The notes beneath the pieces are model-generated. The model saw only the letters and a list, made by a program, of their open reading frames with translations. It was not told where the DNA came from and did no database searches. Positions 17,345 to 27,112 of a stretch of 64,000 bases of DNA are shown piece by piece (within the stretch, counting starts at the first letter, position 1; every line of letters starts with the position of its first letter). The position numbers and the translations under genes are program-made. The stretch is from the NCBI GenBank assembly GCA_035577545.1, contig DATLVI010000041.1, forward strand, positions 108,614 to 172,613, in the 5' to 3' direction. Source of the DNA: Verrucomicrobiia bacterium (GTDB taxonomy: Bacteria > Verrucomicrobiota > Verrucomicrobiia > Palsa-1439).

Positions 17345-20079
17345 ACCTTCCAGCCCTTGCGGCGCGCGACCTCCAGTAGCGCTGGCAGCAGCGCGAGTGC
17401 GGCAATCAGGCAGGCAATGACCCCGATCGTCATCACCAGCCCGAGGCTGCGAATGCCGCGGTGCGCGCCAATGAGCAGGCTGGCGAAAGCGACCGTGGCC
17501 GTCAATGCCGACAGAATGACCGCGCGTCCCGTGCTCTTGCTATAGAACGTCGCCTCATGGCTCTCCCGATAGCGCTGGACGACGTAAATCCCATAGGCGA
17601 CACCAATGCCCACGATCAATGGCAGCACCATGATGTTGGCGGGATTGAAATCAATCCGCGCGACGGCCATTGCGCCGAGCATCCAGGCCATGCCAACCAG
17701 CAGCGGCAGAATCGTCAGGAGCGTGGCGTAGCCGCCGCGAAAATCAACGAAGATCAGGATGGCGATCACGAGCAGTGCCCACAACGCCGCTTTGCAATAG
17801 CCCGTCTTGAGGATCTCTATGAACTCGAAAAGACCCAGCGGGGTCCCCGTCACGTTCGGCGCCACTGCTTTGATGTCGGTAACAAACCTGACCAGCGCCT
17901 CTCGTTCCCAAATGTTCTCCTTCGGAAACACGCGGATCAGGAATTTGCCGGACCTGCCCACGAGCATCTGGCGCACCTCCTGCGGCACGTCGTTCAACTC
18001 CATCGGTTTGTCGGCCTGTCCTGCGAGAAGTTGCATCTGCGCCTCCAGGTCCGCATAGAACCGCTTTTCATATCGCTCCAGCCACGCCTGGCGTTCATTT
18101 GGTTCCATGGTCTGCAGCTTTGTGCGGGTCTGCGTAGCCGTTTCGGCCAGCGGCTTCAACGCCGCCTGGCTGGTCGCGTCGCCGCGCGTGGTCGCTGTAG
18201 CCAGTAGCTGGCTGGCCCGCAGCCGCAATGATGCCAGCGAGTGCAACACCAGTTCGGCGTCGGCCGGATCGTACGCCGGGACCGCAAACTGCACCGATCC
18301 CAGTTCCTGTTTGATGCCGTGGATGACCTCCGTTTTCTGTTCCTGTCGCTCGGGGATCACCTCGGCGATACTGTGCACCGTCGCTACGGTGGGAAGCTTG
18401 CTCAAACGCTCGTGGAGCGCGCGTACTTCCTGGAAGTCGTTGCAGACAATCGACGCGAACAGGGTCGATTCCACGTCGGCCTTTAAGAGCCGTAGTTCCG
18501 TTTCGACCGACGGCAAACCTTTCGATTGCAGATCCAGCACGTTGTAGTCGAACCGCACCGTCCAGCCCACCAACAGCGCGCCCGCCGTGAGGATGGCGCA
18601 TGCCGTGAGCATCCAGTAAGGCCGTCGCACCAGGAACTGTTCGATGTGCGTCGCCATCGACTGCGCGGGAATCTGCGTGGCCTCGTGCTTGCGGTGTACC
18701 AGCAACAGCAACGCCGGCAGCACGGTCATCGTCGCGGCTGTCGCAATCAGCATCCCACCGCCCGCGATGACGCCGAGTTCGATCACCCCGCGAAAGCCGC
18801 TCAGTCCCATCGCGAAGAAAGCGGCGGCGTTCGTCACACCCGCGGTGATGATGCTCGGTCCGGTGTGCTCGATTGCCAGCCGCACCGCCTCCGCGCGTTG
18901 GGAGTGTTTCTTCAGTTCTTCCTCGTAACGCGCGATAAACTGGATCCCCAGGTCGATACCCAGCCCGAGGATCATCACGGCAAACGTCACCGTGATTATG
19001 TTGAGATGGCCAACGGAGAGCGTGGCGTATCCCATGCACCCCGCCAGGACGATGATCATCGTGACCACCGCCATCAATGGCCGCAGTACTTCGCGGAAAC
19101 CAGCCGCAAACAGGATGCAAATCAGAACAAAGGTGAGGACGGTCGCCTTGGTCGCGTCATTTTGCGACTGGAGCATCTCGTCATAATCCAGCACCGGCTC
19201 GCCCGTAAGATTGATTTTCACATCAGGGAACTGGGTTTGCGCCTGCGCGATCACGCGCCGCAGTTTCGGGATCGTCGCTTCATGCAGGGCCTCCGCGGTC
19301 CCGTTCTCAACCCGTGGATGGACGAGCAGCAGGAACATCTGTCCCTTGCGAAAAGTTTGGTAGCCCTGCCACTGCATTTGTTCCTCGGCTTGGCTCACCA
19401 TGTCCGTGCTGAAGAACGCGCTCGCCCACGGTGACAGCAATCCGCCCGCTTCATCATTGGTCTTTACCGTCGCCATTTGCCCGATGATCGCGCTCACCGT
19501 TGGCAGGAACGCTTCCATTTGCCGCCGCTGGGCTTCCGGGGCCCCATCCATCTGCATGAGCATCCGGTTCATCGAATCGAAGAACGTATCGAGCTTCGGG
19601 CGGTGTTCCAGGATCGCGACGAGTTGCTTGAAGTCCTTGATCGAACCCTGAATCTGTTTCAGGTCGTCAATCGGGAGGTAGTAGAGAAACCAGGGCTTCA
19701 GCTTGTCGAAGTTGACGCGGTAATACAGGTCGTTGCGCGCGAACATCTGCGCGCCCGACGCATCGCCCGTCGCGGGATTGTTCGTCGGCGACAGTAACGA
19801 CGTCGCCAGGGCGTCGATGACCGCGCGGTTTCGCGCGGGCTGGTTGCTTTCAACGACGAGAATGTAATCTTCTTCCGCGCGAAACTCGCGGGCGTACTCG
19901 CTATACAACCGCCAGTATTCGCTGTTCCGACCAATGAGGTCGTTGCGGCTGGTTTTAAATTCCAGGCAGCAAACCGCGAACACGCCCGCGGCAACGGCCA
20001 GCATCACGCCGACCAGGAGGAATACCCGGGGCCAGCGGCATACGGCGCTGCCCAGGACAGTTAGAGACCGTCGTCGCAT
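17341..20079 (-). CDS. hpnN: Hopanoid-associated RND transporter HpnN (MMPL family)
   Basis: A 912-residue RND-superfamily transporter with the expected pattern: one N-terminal helix, a large periplasmic loop (about 35-280), a block of helices, a second helix-loop-helix set and a basic C-terminus. The central GLGIDLGIQFIARY and the later GVAYGIYVVQRY are the paired helix-4 type motifs of MMPL proteins. HpnN moves hopanoids from the inner to the outer membrane in organisms where it was studied. It starts 33 bp after the aminotransferase stop and overlaps the next gene by 4 bp. Confidence 0.9.
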   Translation of the reverse strand: MRRRSLTVLGSAVCRWPRVFLLVGVMLAVAAGVFAVCCLEFKTSRNDLIGRNSEYWRLYSEYAREFRAEEDYILVVESNQPARNRAVIDALATSLLSPTNNPATGDASGAQMFARNDLYYRVNFDKLKPWFLYYLPIDDLKQIQGSIKDFKQLVAILEHRPKLDTFFDSMNRMLMQMDGAPEAQRRQMEAFLPTVSAIIGQMATVKTNDEAGGLLSPWASAFFSTDMVSQAEEQMQWQGYQTFRKGQMFLLLVHPRVENGTAEALHEATIPKLRRVIAQAQTQFPDVKINLTGEPVLDYDEMLQSQNDATKATVLTFVLICILFAAGFREVLRPLMAVVTMIIVLAGCMGYATLSVGHLNIITVTFAVMILGLGIDLGIQFIARYEEELKKHSQRAEAVRLAIEHTGPSIITAGVTNAAAFFAMGLSGFRGVIELGVIAGGGMLIATAATMTVLPALLLLVHRKHEATQIPAQSMATHIEQFLVRRPYWMLTACAILTAGALLVGWTVRFDYNVLDLQSKGLPSVETELRLLKADVESTLFASIVCNDFQEVRALHERLSKLPTVATVHSIAEVIPERQEQKTEVIHGIKQELGSVQFAVPAYDPADAELVLHSLASLRLRASQLLATATTRGDATSQAALKPLAETATQTRTKLQTMEPNERQAWLERYEKRFYADLEAQMQLLAGQADKPMELNDVPQEVRQMLVGRSGKFLIRVFPKENIWEREALVRFVTDIKAVAPNVTGTPLGLFEFIEILKTGYCKAALWALLVIAILIFVDFRGGYATLLTILPLLVGMAWMLGAMAVARIDFNPANIMVLPLIVGIGVAYGIYVVQRYRESHEATFYSKSTGRAVILSALTATVAFASLLIGAHRGIRSLGLVMTIGVIACLIAALALLPALLEVARRKGWKV

Positions 20080-20112
20080 GTAGACAATTGTTCTTCGGTG
20101 TGACGGATGGAA

Positions 20113-21534
20113 CTACCGGGCGCCCGCTGCGACCGTCTCCGGCTGCTTTTCGCCCTTGTTGCGTAGCGCCGCTTTCACCAGGTTCGCCCCAAGGTCCCAC
20201 ATCGGCCCGGGCAGCTTGTAGCAATCACTAAGAACGTCATCGAGCGCATGCACAAAATACTGGATGTCCTCGTCGGTGATGACGAACGGCGGCAGAATCC
20301 GGATGATATCGCCATGGTTCCCGCTCACCTGCGTTAGCACGTGGTGCTTCTGCAACAGCGGCATCACCAACATCTGCGCAAACAGTCCGTCGTGCGCCGC
20401 ATGGATCATCTTCCAGGCCATCTTCAGCTTGAGGCTCTTCGGTTCGTGGAACTCGATACCGATCATGCAGCCCTTGCCGCGCGCTTCCATCAGCATTTCG
20501 TGTTTGGCCTTCAATCCATTGATCGCGTCGAGCAACTTCTGGCCCTGCGTCGCGCTGCGTTCGACGAGCTTCTCTTCATCCAACACGTGCAACGTCGCCA
20601 GGCCCACGGCCATCCCGAGATTGTTGCGGCCGAAGCTCGACGAGTGGACCCAGCAGCGATCCATCCGATTGAAAACCTTCTGGTAAATCCATCGCCGCGT
20701 GATCATCGCGCCGACCGGCACGTATCCGCCGCTGAGCGCCTTGCTGGTAGAGATGATGTCGGGCTCCAGGTTCCAGTGCTGGAAGGAGAACAGTTTGCCG
20801 GTCCTTCCGTAACCCGTCTGTACTTCGTCGCAAAAAAACAGCGTGCCGTACTTGCGGCACAGCGCCTGCGCCGCGGGCAGGTAGTCCTCCGGCGGAATCC
20901 GCACACCCTTGCCCTGGATGCATTCCACGGCCAGCGCGGCGATGTCCTTCTTCGCCAGCGCCTTCTCCAGCGCTTGCAGATCACCATAAGGCACTTCCAC
21001 GCCGGGCAACATCTCACCGAAACTTTCGCGAAACTCTTCATTGCCCATGATGGCCAACGAACCGAGCGACAACCCGTGCCAACCGTGGTCGAGATACGCG
21101 AACTTGCTGCGGCCCGTTGCCGCGCGTGCGAACTTCAACGAAGCTTCCACCGCTTCCGTGCCGGAGTTGCAAAAGAAAACAGCGTCGAGATGCGGTGGAC
21201 AGCGTTTGACGAGCGCCTCGGCCAACAACCCCGCCAGGAATGCGCAGTCCATCTGCACCATGTTGGGCAAATCCAGGTCGAGCACGTCCCGAATGACCTG
21301 CGCGACCTGAGGATGGTTGCGGCCGATCGAGTAAACGCCAAAGCCGCTCAACATGTCGAGGTAGCGGTTGTCTTCCTTGTCCCACAGATACTGGCCCTTG
21401 GCTTTCGTGTAGGTCTTGTCGAAACCGATGGTGCGAAAAACCTTCACCAACGTCGGGTTGATATACTTCTCGTGCAGTTCGTAGTTCTCCCCAAGCCGCT
21501 GGGAGACGATCTGTTTGATGTCAAAGTTCGACAT
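20113..21534 (-). CDS. hpnO: PLP aminotransferase, probable HpnO of hopanoid side-chain synthesis
   Basis: A 473-residue class-III aminotransferase. Visible are the cofactor-phosphate NSGTEA (123-128), the DEVQTG at 236-241 and the Schiff-base Lys265 in TSKALSGGY. HpnO converts ribosylhopane to aminobacteriohopanetriol. The family also includes ornithine, acetylornithine and diaminobutyrate transaminases, so the substrate comes from context: hpnN lies downstream and the shc-hpnH-hpnG unit is next door, while a dedicated argD is present elsewhere in the window. It begins only 3 bp after lpdA stops, so it is cotranscribed with the pyruvate dehydrogenase genes. Confidence 0.82.
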   Translation of the reverse strand: MSNFDIKQIVSQRLGENYELHEKYINPTLVKVFRTIGFDKTYTKAKGQYLWDKEDNRYLDMLSGFGVYSIGRNHPQVAQVIRDVLDLDLPNMVQMDCAFLAGLLAEALVKRCPPHLDAVFFCNSGTEAVEASLKFARAATGRSKFAYLDHGWHGLSLGSLAIMGNEEFRESFGEMLPGVEVPYGDLQALEKALAKKDIAALAVECIQGKGVRIPPEDYLPAAQALCRKYGTLFFCDEVQTGYGRTGKLFSFQHWNLEPDIISTSKALSGGYVPVGAMITRRWIYQKVFNRMDRCWVHSSSFGRNNLGMAVGLATLHVLDEEKLVERSATQGQKLLDAINGLKAKHEMLMEARGKGCMIGIEFHEPKSLKLKMAWKMIHAAHDGLFAQMLVMPLLQKHHVLTQVSGNHGDIIRILPPFVITDEDIQYFVHALDDVLSDCYKLPGPMWDLGANLVKAALRNKGEKQPETVAAGAR

Positions 21535-21537
21535 GCG

Positions 21538-22971
21538 TCACTCTTTCTCGCCCGGCTTGGATGCCTTGCGCGTAAAAGTATGCGTAGCCTGTCCGTAAAA
21601 TACTTCGGCCCCTTCCATAATCGATTCCGAAAGCGTCGGGTGCGGATGGATCGACGACGCCACGTCATAGGCGGTAGCGCCCATTTCGACGGCCAGCACC
21701 ATCTCGCCGATCAATTCACCCGCGCCATGGCCGGTTATGCCGGCCCCGAGCACCCGCTCGGTCGCGGGATCGATGATCAACTTCGTCAATCCGTCCGGGC
21801 GGTCGTACGTCAGGGCGCGCCCCGAAGCGGCCCATGGAAATCGCGCGACCTTTACCGTGATCCCCTTCTCCTTCGCCTCCATCTCGGTCAGACCGCACCA
21901 CGCAATTTCAGGATCGGTGAAGACCACAGCGGGAATGATGTACTTGCTCAGCGTCTCGTATTCGCCGAGAATGGCGTCCACCGCCACACGGCCCTCGCGC
22001 GTCGCCTTGTGCGCGAGCATCACGCCGCCTGCCACGTCGCCAATCGCATAAATCCGCGGATCGCTCGTCTGCTGCTTCTCATTGACCTTGATGAAGCCGC
22101 GGTCGTCCTTCGCAATCTTCGTGTTCCCGATGCCGAGATCGGCATGGTTCGGGACGCGACCGACGGACACAAGCACGCGGTCGTAAAGTTCCTCGAGCTT
22201 CTTGCCGTCCATCTCCATGACCACTTTGATCTGTTTGCCCACCGTCGCCATGGAAACCACTTTCGTCTTCACGCGGACTTCCTGGAACGCCTTCTCCGCG
22301 TATTTTTGCACAGGCCGCACGAGGTCGGGGTCCGCCCCGGTCAAAATCGACGCCAACGCTTCGACAACCACTACCTTGCTGCCCAGCGTCGCGTACACCG
22401 TCCCCAATTCCATGCCGATGTAACCACCGCCCACGATTAGCAACGTCCCCGGCACATCCGGCACGTCCAGCGCCTCGCGCGAGGTCATGATGCGCGGATT
22501 GCCCAGGTCGAACGCTTTCGGCATCGCCGACTTCGAGCCGACCGCGATGATGGCCGCGTCGTAGGTCACAAACTTCTGGCCCTCCGGCGTCTCCACGCGC
22601 AGCGTCTTCGAGTCTTCAAAATAACCGCGACCGTACAACACCTCGACGCCGCGCAGTTTCGCCAGGCTTGTAATTCCCCCTGACAATTTCTCAATAATCG
22701 AGTCTTTCCAAGTGCGGAGTTTTCCCAGGTCGATCTTCGGCGCGCCAAACGCAATGCCGCGATGCTCGGACTCGCGCGCTTCGGTGATGAGCTGGGTCGC
22801 GTGCAGCAGCGCCTTCGACGGGATGCACCCGCGATTGAGGCAGACACCGCCCAGCCGCTTGTCCATCTCGACGAGCAGCACTTTCTTGCCCTTGTCCGCG
22901 GCATAAAATGCCGCCGCGTAACCGCCCGGGCCCGCGCCCAACACCACAATCTCTGTCTTGATCGACTCCAT
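21538..22971 (-). CDS. lpdA: Dihydrolipoyl dehydrogenase (E3)
   Basis: Reoxidises the dihydrolipoyl groups of the dehydrogenase complex and passes electrons to NAD through FAD and a disulphide. The FAD-binding GAGPGGYAAA is at residues 12-21, the redox pair Cys44/Cys49 lies in GGVCLNRGCIPS, and a second NAD-binding GGGYIGME is in the middle. The C-terminal region holds the HPHPTLSE active-site His-Pro-His. Length 477 is normal. An upstream-extended frame exists to 23130, but the ATG at 22971, with AGGAAAG before it, gives the standard N-terminus. It lies 25 bp after aceF. Confidence 0.96.
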   Translation of the reverse strand: MESIKTEIVVLGAGPGGYAAAFYAADKGKKVLLVEMDKRLGGVCLNRGCIPSKALLHATQLITEARESEHRGIAFGAPKIDLGKLRTWKDSIIEKLSGGITSLAKLRGVEVLYGRGYFEDSKTLRVETPEGQKFVTYDAAIIAVGSKSAMPKAFDLGNPRIMTSREALDVPDVPGTLLIVGGGYIGMELGTVYATLGSKVVVVEALASILTGADPDLVRPVQKYAEKAFQEVRVKTKVVSMATVGKQIKVVMEMDGKKLEELYDRVLVSVGRVPNHADLGIGNTKIAKDDRGFIKVNEKQQTSDPRIYAIGDVAGGVMLAHKATREGRVAVDAILGEYETLSKYIIPAVVFTDPEIAWCGLTEMEAKEKGITVKVARFPWAASGRALTYDRPDGLTKLIIDPATERVLGAGITGHGAGELIGEMVLAVEMGATAYDVASSIHPHPTLSESIMEGAEVFYGQATHTFTRKASKPGEKE

Positions 22972-22996
22972 TGCTTTCCTTTGCTGAACCAGGACT

Positions 22997-24286
22997 CTAA
23001 ATCTTAACGCCCGCTTCCTTGAATTGTTCGAGCGCCTGCACCACCTCGACAGTAAACCGCGCCGCCGTCCCGCCGTCAATGACGCGATGATCGTACGACA
23101 ACCCCAGCGGCAGCAGCATGCGCTTTTCAATCTTCGCGCCGCGCACGACCGGCTTTAACACACCGCGCCCCACCCCCAGGATTGCGACCTCGGGTTTGTT
23201 GACGATCGGCGTGAAAAAGCTGCCGCCGATGCCGCCCTGGTTCGAGATGGTGAAGGTGCCACCCTTCAAATCATCCGCCGCCACCGTGCGCTGGCGCGCT
23301 TTCTCCGCCAGTTCGGCCAGTTCCTTCGAGAGTTGCAGCAGGCTTTTCTTGTCCACATCGCGAATCACGGGTACCAGCAACCCCTGCTCGGTATCGACCG
23401 CGATGCCGATGTGATAGTACTTCTTGAAAACGATCTCTTCGCTCGCCTCGTCCAGGCTGCTGTTGAACGTCGGGTACCTCTTCAACACCTCGACAACCGC
23501 TTTCATCAGGAACGGCGTCAGCGTGAGGCTTGCACCCTTCTTTTCATACTTCGTGACGTATTTTTTCCGCAGCGCCACAATGCCGGTTATGTCGGCCTCG
23601 TCAAATTGGGTCACGCGCGGCACGCTCGTCCACGATTCATGCATCCGCTGGGCGATGATCTTGCGCAATGACGTCACCGGCTGGCGGGATACCGGACCCC
23701 ACTTCGCAAAATCGATCTTCTCTGCTGTTGGTTTCGCTGCAGGTGCTGCCACCGACGGCGCCGTCTTCGGCCCGGCTGCGAGCTGTTGAAGCTGCTGGAT
23801 GTAACCGCGCAAGTCCTCCACCGAGATGCGCCCACCGCGCTCGCTCCCGCGCACACGGGTCAAATCAATACCCAGTTCCTGCGCCAGTTTGCGAACGGTC
23901 GGAGACGCAGCTACAGCTCCATCCGCCACAGGCTCGCCCAGGACTGCAGTACCCGGACTCTCTGGAGCCGGACGCCGCGGTTGCGCGACAACTGCCGCGG
24001 GCGTTGTAGGCCGCGTGCCCTCACGCGGCGCGTCCGTTGTTTTCGCCCCCGCGCCTTCATCCGCCAATGCGAGAATCGACTGACCGGCCGAGATCTTGTC
24101 GCCTTCCTTGACGTAGAGTTTTGCGACACGACCAGAGGCGCTGGCCGGGATCGGCGCCACGGCCTTTTCATTTTCCAATTCGAGGATCGTCTGGCCCTCT
24201 TTGACCTGATCGCCCGGTTTGACGAAAATGCTAACGACCGTCCCCGACTCAGCCCCTTCGCCCAAACGCGGTAATTTGATGTCCAT
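22997..24286 (-). CDS. aceF: Pyruvate dehydrogenase E2, dihydrolipoyllysine acetyltransferase
   Basis: The core acyltransferase of the complex, 429 residues. It has one lipoyl domain at about 2-77 with the lipoylated lysine in ELENEKAV, an Ala/Pro-rich linker, an E3-binding domain at about 128-165, and a catalytic domain ending with the DHRVIDGG active-site motif. A single lipoyl domain and neighbouring homodimeric E1 identify it as part of pyruvate dehydrogenase rather than the 2-oxoglutarate complex. 30 bp separate it from aceE. Confidence 0.93.
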   Translation of the reverse strand: MDIKLPRLGEGAESGTVVSIFVKPGDQVKEGQTILELENEKAVAPIPASASGRVAKLYVKEGDKISAGQSILALADEGAGAKTTDAPREGTRPTTPAAVVAQPRRPAPESPGTAVLGEPVADGAVAASPTVRKLAQELGIDLTRVRGSERGGRISVEDLRGYIQQLQQLAAGPKTAPSVAAPAAKPTAEKIDFAKWGPVSRQPVTSLRKIIAQRMHESWTSVPRVTQFDEADITGIVALRKKYVTKYEKKGASLTLTPFLMKAVVEVLKRYPTFNSSLDEASEEIVFKKYYHIGIAVDTEQGLLVPVIRDVDKKSLLQLSKELAELAEKARQRTVAADDLKGGTFTISNQGGIGGSFFTPIVNKPEVAILGVGRGVLKPVVRGAKIEKRMLLPLGLSYDHRVIDGGTAARFTVEVVQALEQFKEAGVKI

Positions 24287-24316
24287 TCGAGTTTCCTTTT
24301 GGCGGGATCGACGCGC

Positions 24317-27052
24317 CTACACCGTAAACGGGTACGCTTTTTCAGGATCAACCTTCAGATCCTTGATCGCCTGCGCGACTACCGTCATCTCGATCGCGCC
24401 CTTCTTCGCCAGTGAATAGAGCGTGGCGATGACCGTGCACTCGGCGTCGATCTCGAAAAAGCGGCGCAGGTTTTCGCGGGTGTCGCTGCGGCCAAAACCG
24501 TCCGTACCGAGCGTGTCGAGCCCGCCGGGCACCCACGGCGCGATTTGGTCGGGCACGAGCTTGATGTTGTCTGAAACAGCTACAAACACACCCTGCTCAC
24601 CCTGCAGGAGCGTTTCCAAATAAGACTTCCGCGGCGGTTCGGTCGGGTGCAGCATGTTCCAACGGCTGGCGCCTTGCACATCGGTCTTCAGCAGCTTGTA
24701 ACTCGTCGCGCTCCAGACGTCGGCGGAAACATCGTACCGTTCCGCAAGAATCTCCTGCGCCCGCAACGCCTGACGGATAATCGTGCCGCTACCGAAAATA
24801 TGCGCCTTGTGTTTCTTGCCCTCCGCGCCCTTGCGGAACTTGTAGAGTCCCTTGAGAATGCCGTCTTCAACGCCCTCGGGCATCGGCGGCATCGGGTAAT
24901 TCTCGTTGTACAGCGAGAGATAATAGAACACATCCTCGCCTTCCTGGTACATGCGACGCATCCCGTCTTGAACGATCACCGCGATCTCGTAGGCGAACGC
25001 GGGATCATACGCCATCAACGTCGGGATTGTCGCTGCCATCAACTGGCTGTGGCCATCCTGATGTTGCAGTCCTTCGCCGTTCAGCGAAGTCCGTCCCGCC
25101 GTCGCGCCCAGCAGGAAACCCTTGGCCCGGATGTCGCCCGCCAGCCACATCAGGTCACCGATGCGCTGGAAACCGAACATCGAATAATAAATGTAAAACG
25201 GAATCATGTTCACGCCCTGATTCGCGTACGCCGTGCCTGCCGCGATGAACGATGACATTGACCCCGCTTCGGTGATGCCCTCTTCGAGGATCTGTCCGTC
25301 CTTCGTCTCGTGGTAATAAAGCAGCGATTCGCTGTCCACGGGCTCGTAGAGTTGCCCCTTCGGCGCGTAGATGCCAATCTGGCGAAAGAGCGCGTCCATC
25401 CCAAAGGTGCGCGCTTCGTCAGGGATAATCGGCACGATATGTTTGCCGATTTTGCCATTGCGCAACAACGCGGTCAGCAATCGAACAAATGCCATCGTCG
25501 TTGACGCTTCTGTCTGCCCCGAGCCCTTAAATGTGTCGGCGAACTCGCTTCGGGCCGGAATCTCAATCTTCGGCGCGCGCACAACCCGCGCTGGTAAAAA
25601 TCCCCCCAGCTTTTTTCGTTGCTCCAGCAAATACTTCGTCTCGGGGCTGTCCGGGGCCGGACGATAAAACGGCGTCTGCGCCACATCCTCGTCGCTGATC
25701 GGCACGCCAAAGCGCTCGCGAAACTCGCGCAGCTCTTTTTCGTTCATCTTCTTCTGCTGGTGGCTGATGTTGCGGCCTTCACCGGCTTCCCCTAGGCCGT
25801 AGCCCTTGACGGTCTTCGCGAGAATCACCGTCGGCGCGCCTTTGTGCTCCACCGCCGCCTTGAACGCCGCGTAAACCTTCTGCGGATCATGACCGCCGCG
25901 CACGAGCTTGTGAATCTGGTCGTCCGTCAGACCGTTCACCAATTCGAGCAATTCAGGATACTTGCCGAAGAAATGTTTGCGCGTGTAGCTGCCCGGCTCG
26001 ACCGAGTATTTCTGATAATCACCGTCGACCGCTTCTTCCATGCGCCTTGCCAACAACCCCGTCTTGTCCGCTTTCAATAACCGGTCCCAATTCGAGCCCC
26101 AGATGACCTTGATCACGTTCCAGCCAGCACCCCGGAAAGCCGCCTCCAGTTCCTGGATAATCTTCCCATTGCCGCGGACTGGACCATCCAATCGCTGAAG
26201 ATTGCAGTTCACCACCCAAACCAGGTTGTCGAGTCCCTCGCGCGAGGCCAGCGTCAACGCGCCCAGCGTTTCCGGCTCGTCGCTCTCCCCATCGCCGACG
26301 AAGCACCACACCTTCGGCTCTTCCCCTTGGACCAGGCCGCGCGCCCGCAGGTACCGATTGAAACGCGCCTGGTAAATCGACATGATCGGACCCAGCCCCA
26401 TCGACACCGTCGGGAACTGCCAGAAATCCGGCATCAAATACGGGTGCGGGTACGAGGACAACCCACCACCCTCAGCGAGTTCCTGGCGAAAATGCTGCAG
26501 ATGATGCTCGTCCAGCCGCCGCTCCAGGAAAGCTCGCGCATAGTTGCCGGGGGAAGCGTGGCCCTGAAAATAAATCAAATCACCGAGTCGATTGCCATCG
26601 CCGCCGTGGAAGAAATGGTTGAAGCCGACTTCGTACAACGTGGCGCACGAGGCGTACGTGGAGATGTGACCACCGAGCCCCGCGTGCTCCCGGTTGGCGT
26701 TGACGACCATGGCCATGGCATTCCACCGCGTGAGGCTCTTGATACGGCGTTCGAGTTCACGATCACCCGGATATGCCGGCTCGTCCTCGGGGGGAATCGT
26801 GTTCACATAGGGCGTGCTGACGGTCGACGGCAGCTTGATCCCTGCGTCCCGCAAACGCTTCAGCAGCTTGCTCAAAACCACCGAGGAGTGCTCCGTACCC
26901 TGGTTCTTCAGCACGTATTCGAGGATGAATTCAAGCGAGTCCACCCAGCGCTGGTCTTCGCCCCCGTTCTTGTTCGAGGCCGAAACGACGGGCGTTTCCA
27001 GCCGCCCCGTTGACGGCGCACTTTGTTGTTGTTCTTTTGCGTCTGCTTTCAC
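24317..27052 (-). CDS. aceE: Pyruvate dehydrogenase E1, homodimeric type
   Basis: Thiamine-diphosphate enzyme that decarboxylates pyruvate and acetylates E2. At 911 residues it is the single-chain (alpha2) form found in gammaproteobacteria and actinobacteria. The thiamine motif GDGESDE and its distant Asn in NCNLQRLDGP are visible around residues 253-287. The full set E1-E2-E3 is present in order. It is the first gene of the minus-strand unit that continues into hpnO and hpnN; the only promoter space is the 60 bp shared with divergent lplA. Confidence 0.96.
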   Translation of the reverse strand: MKADAKEQQQSAPSTGRLETPVVSASNKNGGEDQRWVDSLEFILEYVLKNQGTEHSSVVLSKLLKRLRDAGIKLPSTVSTPYVNTIPPEDEPAYPGDRELERRIKSLTRWNAMAMVVNANREHAGLGGHISTYASCATLYEVGFNHFFHGGDGNRLGDLIYFQGHASPGNYARAFLERRLDEHHLQHFRQELAEGGGLSSYPHPYLMPDFWQFPTVSMGLGPIMSIYQARFNRYLRARGLVQGEEPKVWCFVGDGESDEPETLGALTLASREGLDNLVWVVNCNLQRLDGPVRGNGKIIQELEAAFRGAGWNVIKVIWGSNWDRLLKADKTGLLARRMEEAVDGDYQKYSVEPGSYTRKHFFGKYPELLELVNGLTDDQIHKLVRGGHDPQKVYAAFKAAVEHKGAPTVILAKTVKGYGLGEAGEGRNISHQQKKMNEKELREFRERFGVPISDEDVAQTPFYRPAPDSPETKYLLEQRKKLGGFLPARVVRAPKIEIPARSEFADTFKGSGQTEASTTMAFVRLLTALLRNGKIGKHIVPIIPDEARTFGMDALFRQIGIYAPKGQLYEPVDSESLLYYHETKDGQILEEGITEAGSMSSFIAAGTAYANQGVNMIPFYIYYSMFGFQRIGDLMWLAGDIRAKGFLLGATAGRTSLNGEGLQHQDGHSQLMAATIPTLMAYDPAFAYEIAVIVQDGMRRMYQEGEDVFYYLSLYNENYPMPPMPEGVEDGILKGLYKFRKGAEGKKHKAHIFGSGTIIRQALRAQEILAERYDVSADVWSATSYKLLKTDVQGASRWNMLHPTEPPRKSYLETLLQGEQGVFVAVSDNIKLVPDQIAPWVPGGLDTLGTDGFGRSDTRENLRRFFEIDAECTVIATLYSLAKKGAIEMTVVAQAIKDLKVDPEKAYPFTV

Positions 27053-27112
27053 AATGTTACCAGTCTATCCATCAATTGGATAATAGCGCGTTTCCGACCG
27101 AATCCAAGTGCC

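Noticed and set aside
20341..22440. Long plus-strand open frame antisense to hpnO and lpdA
   Set aside because: Mirror of two clear enzymes; no signal, start site or family resemblance.
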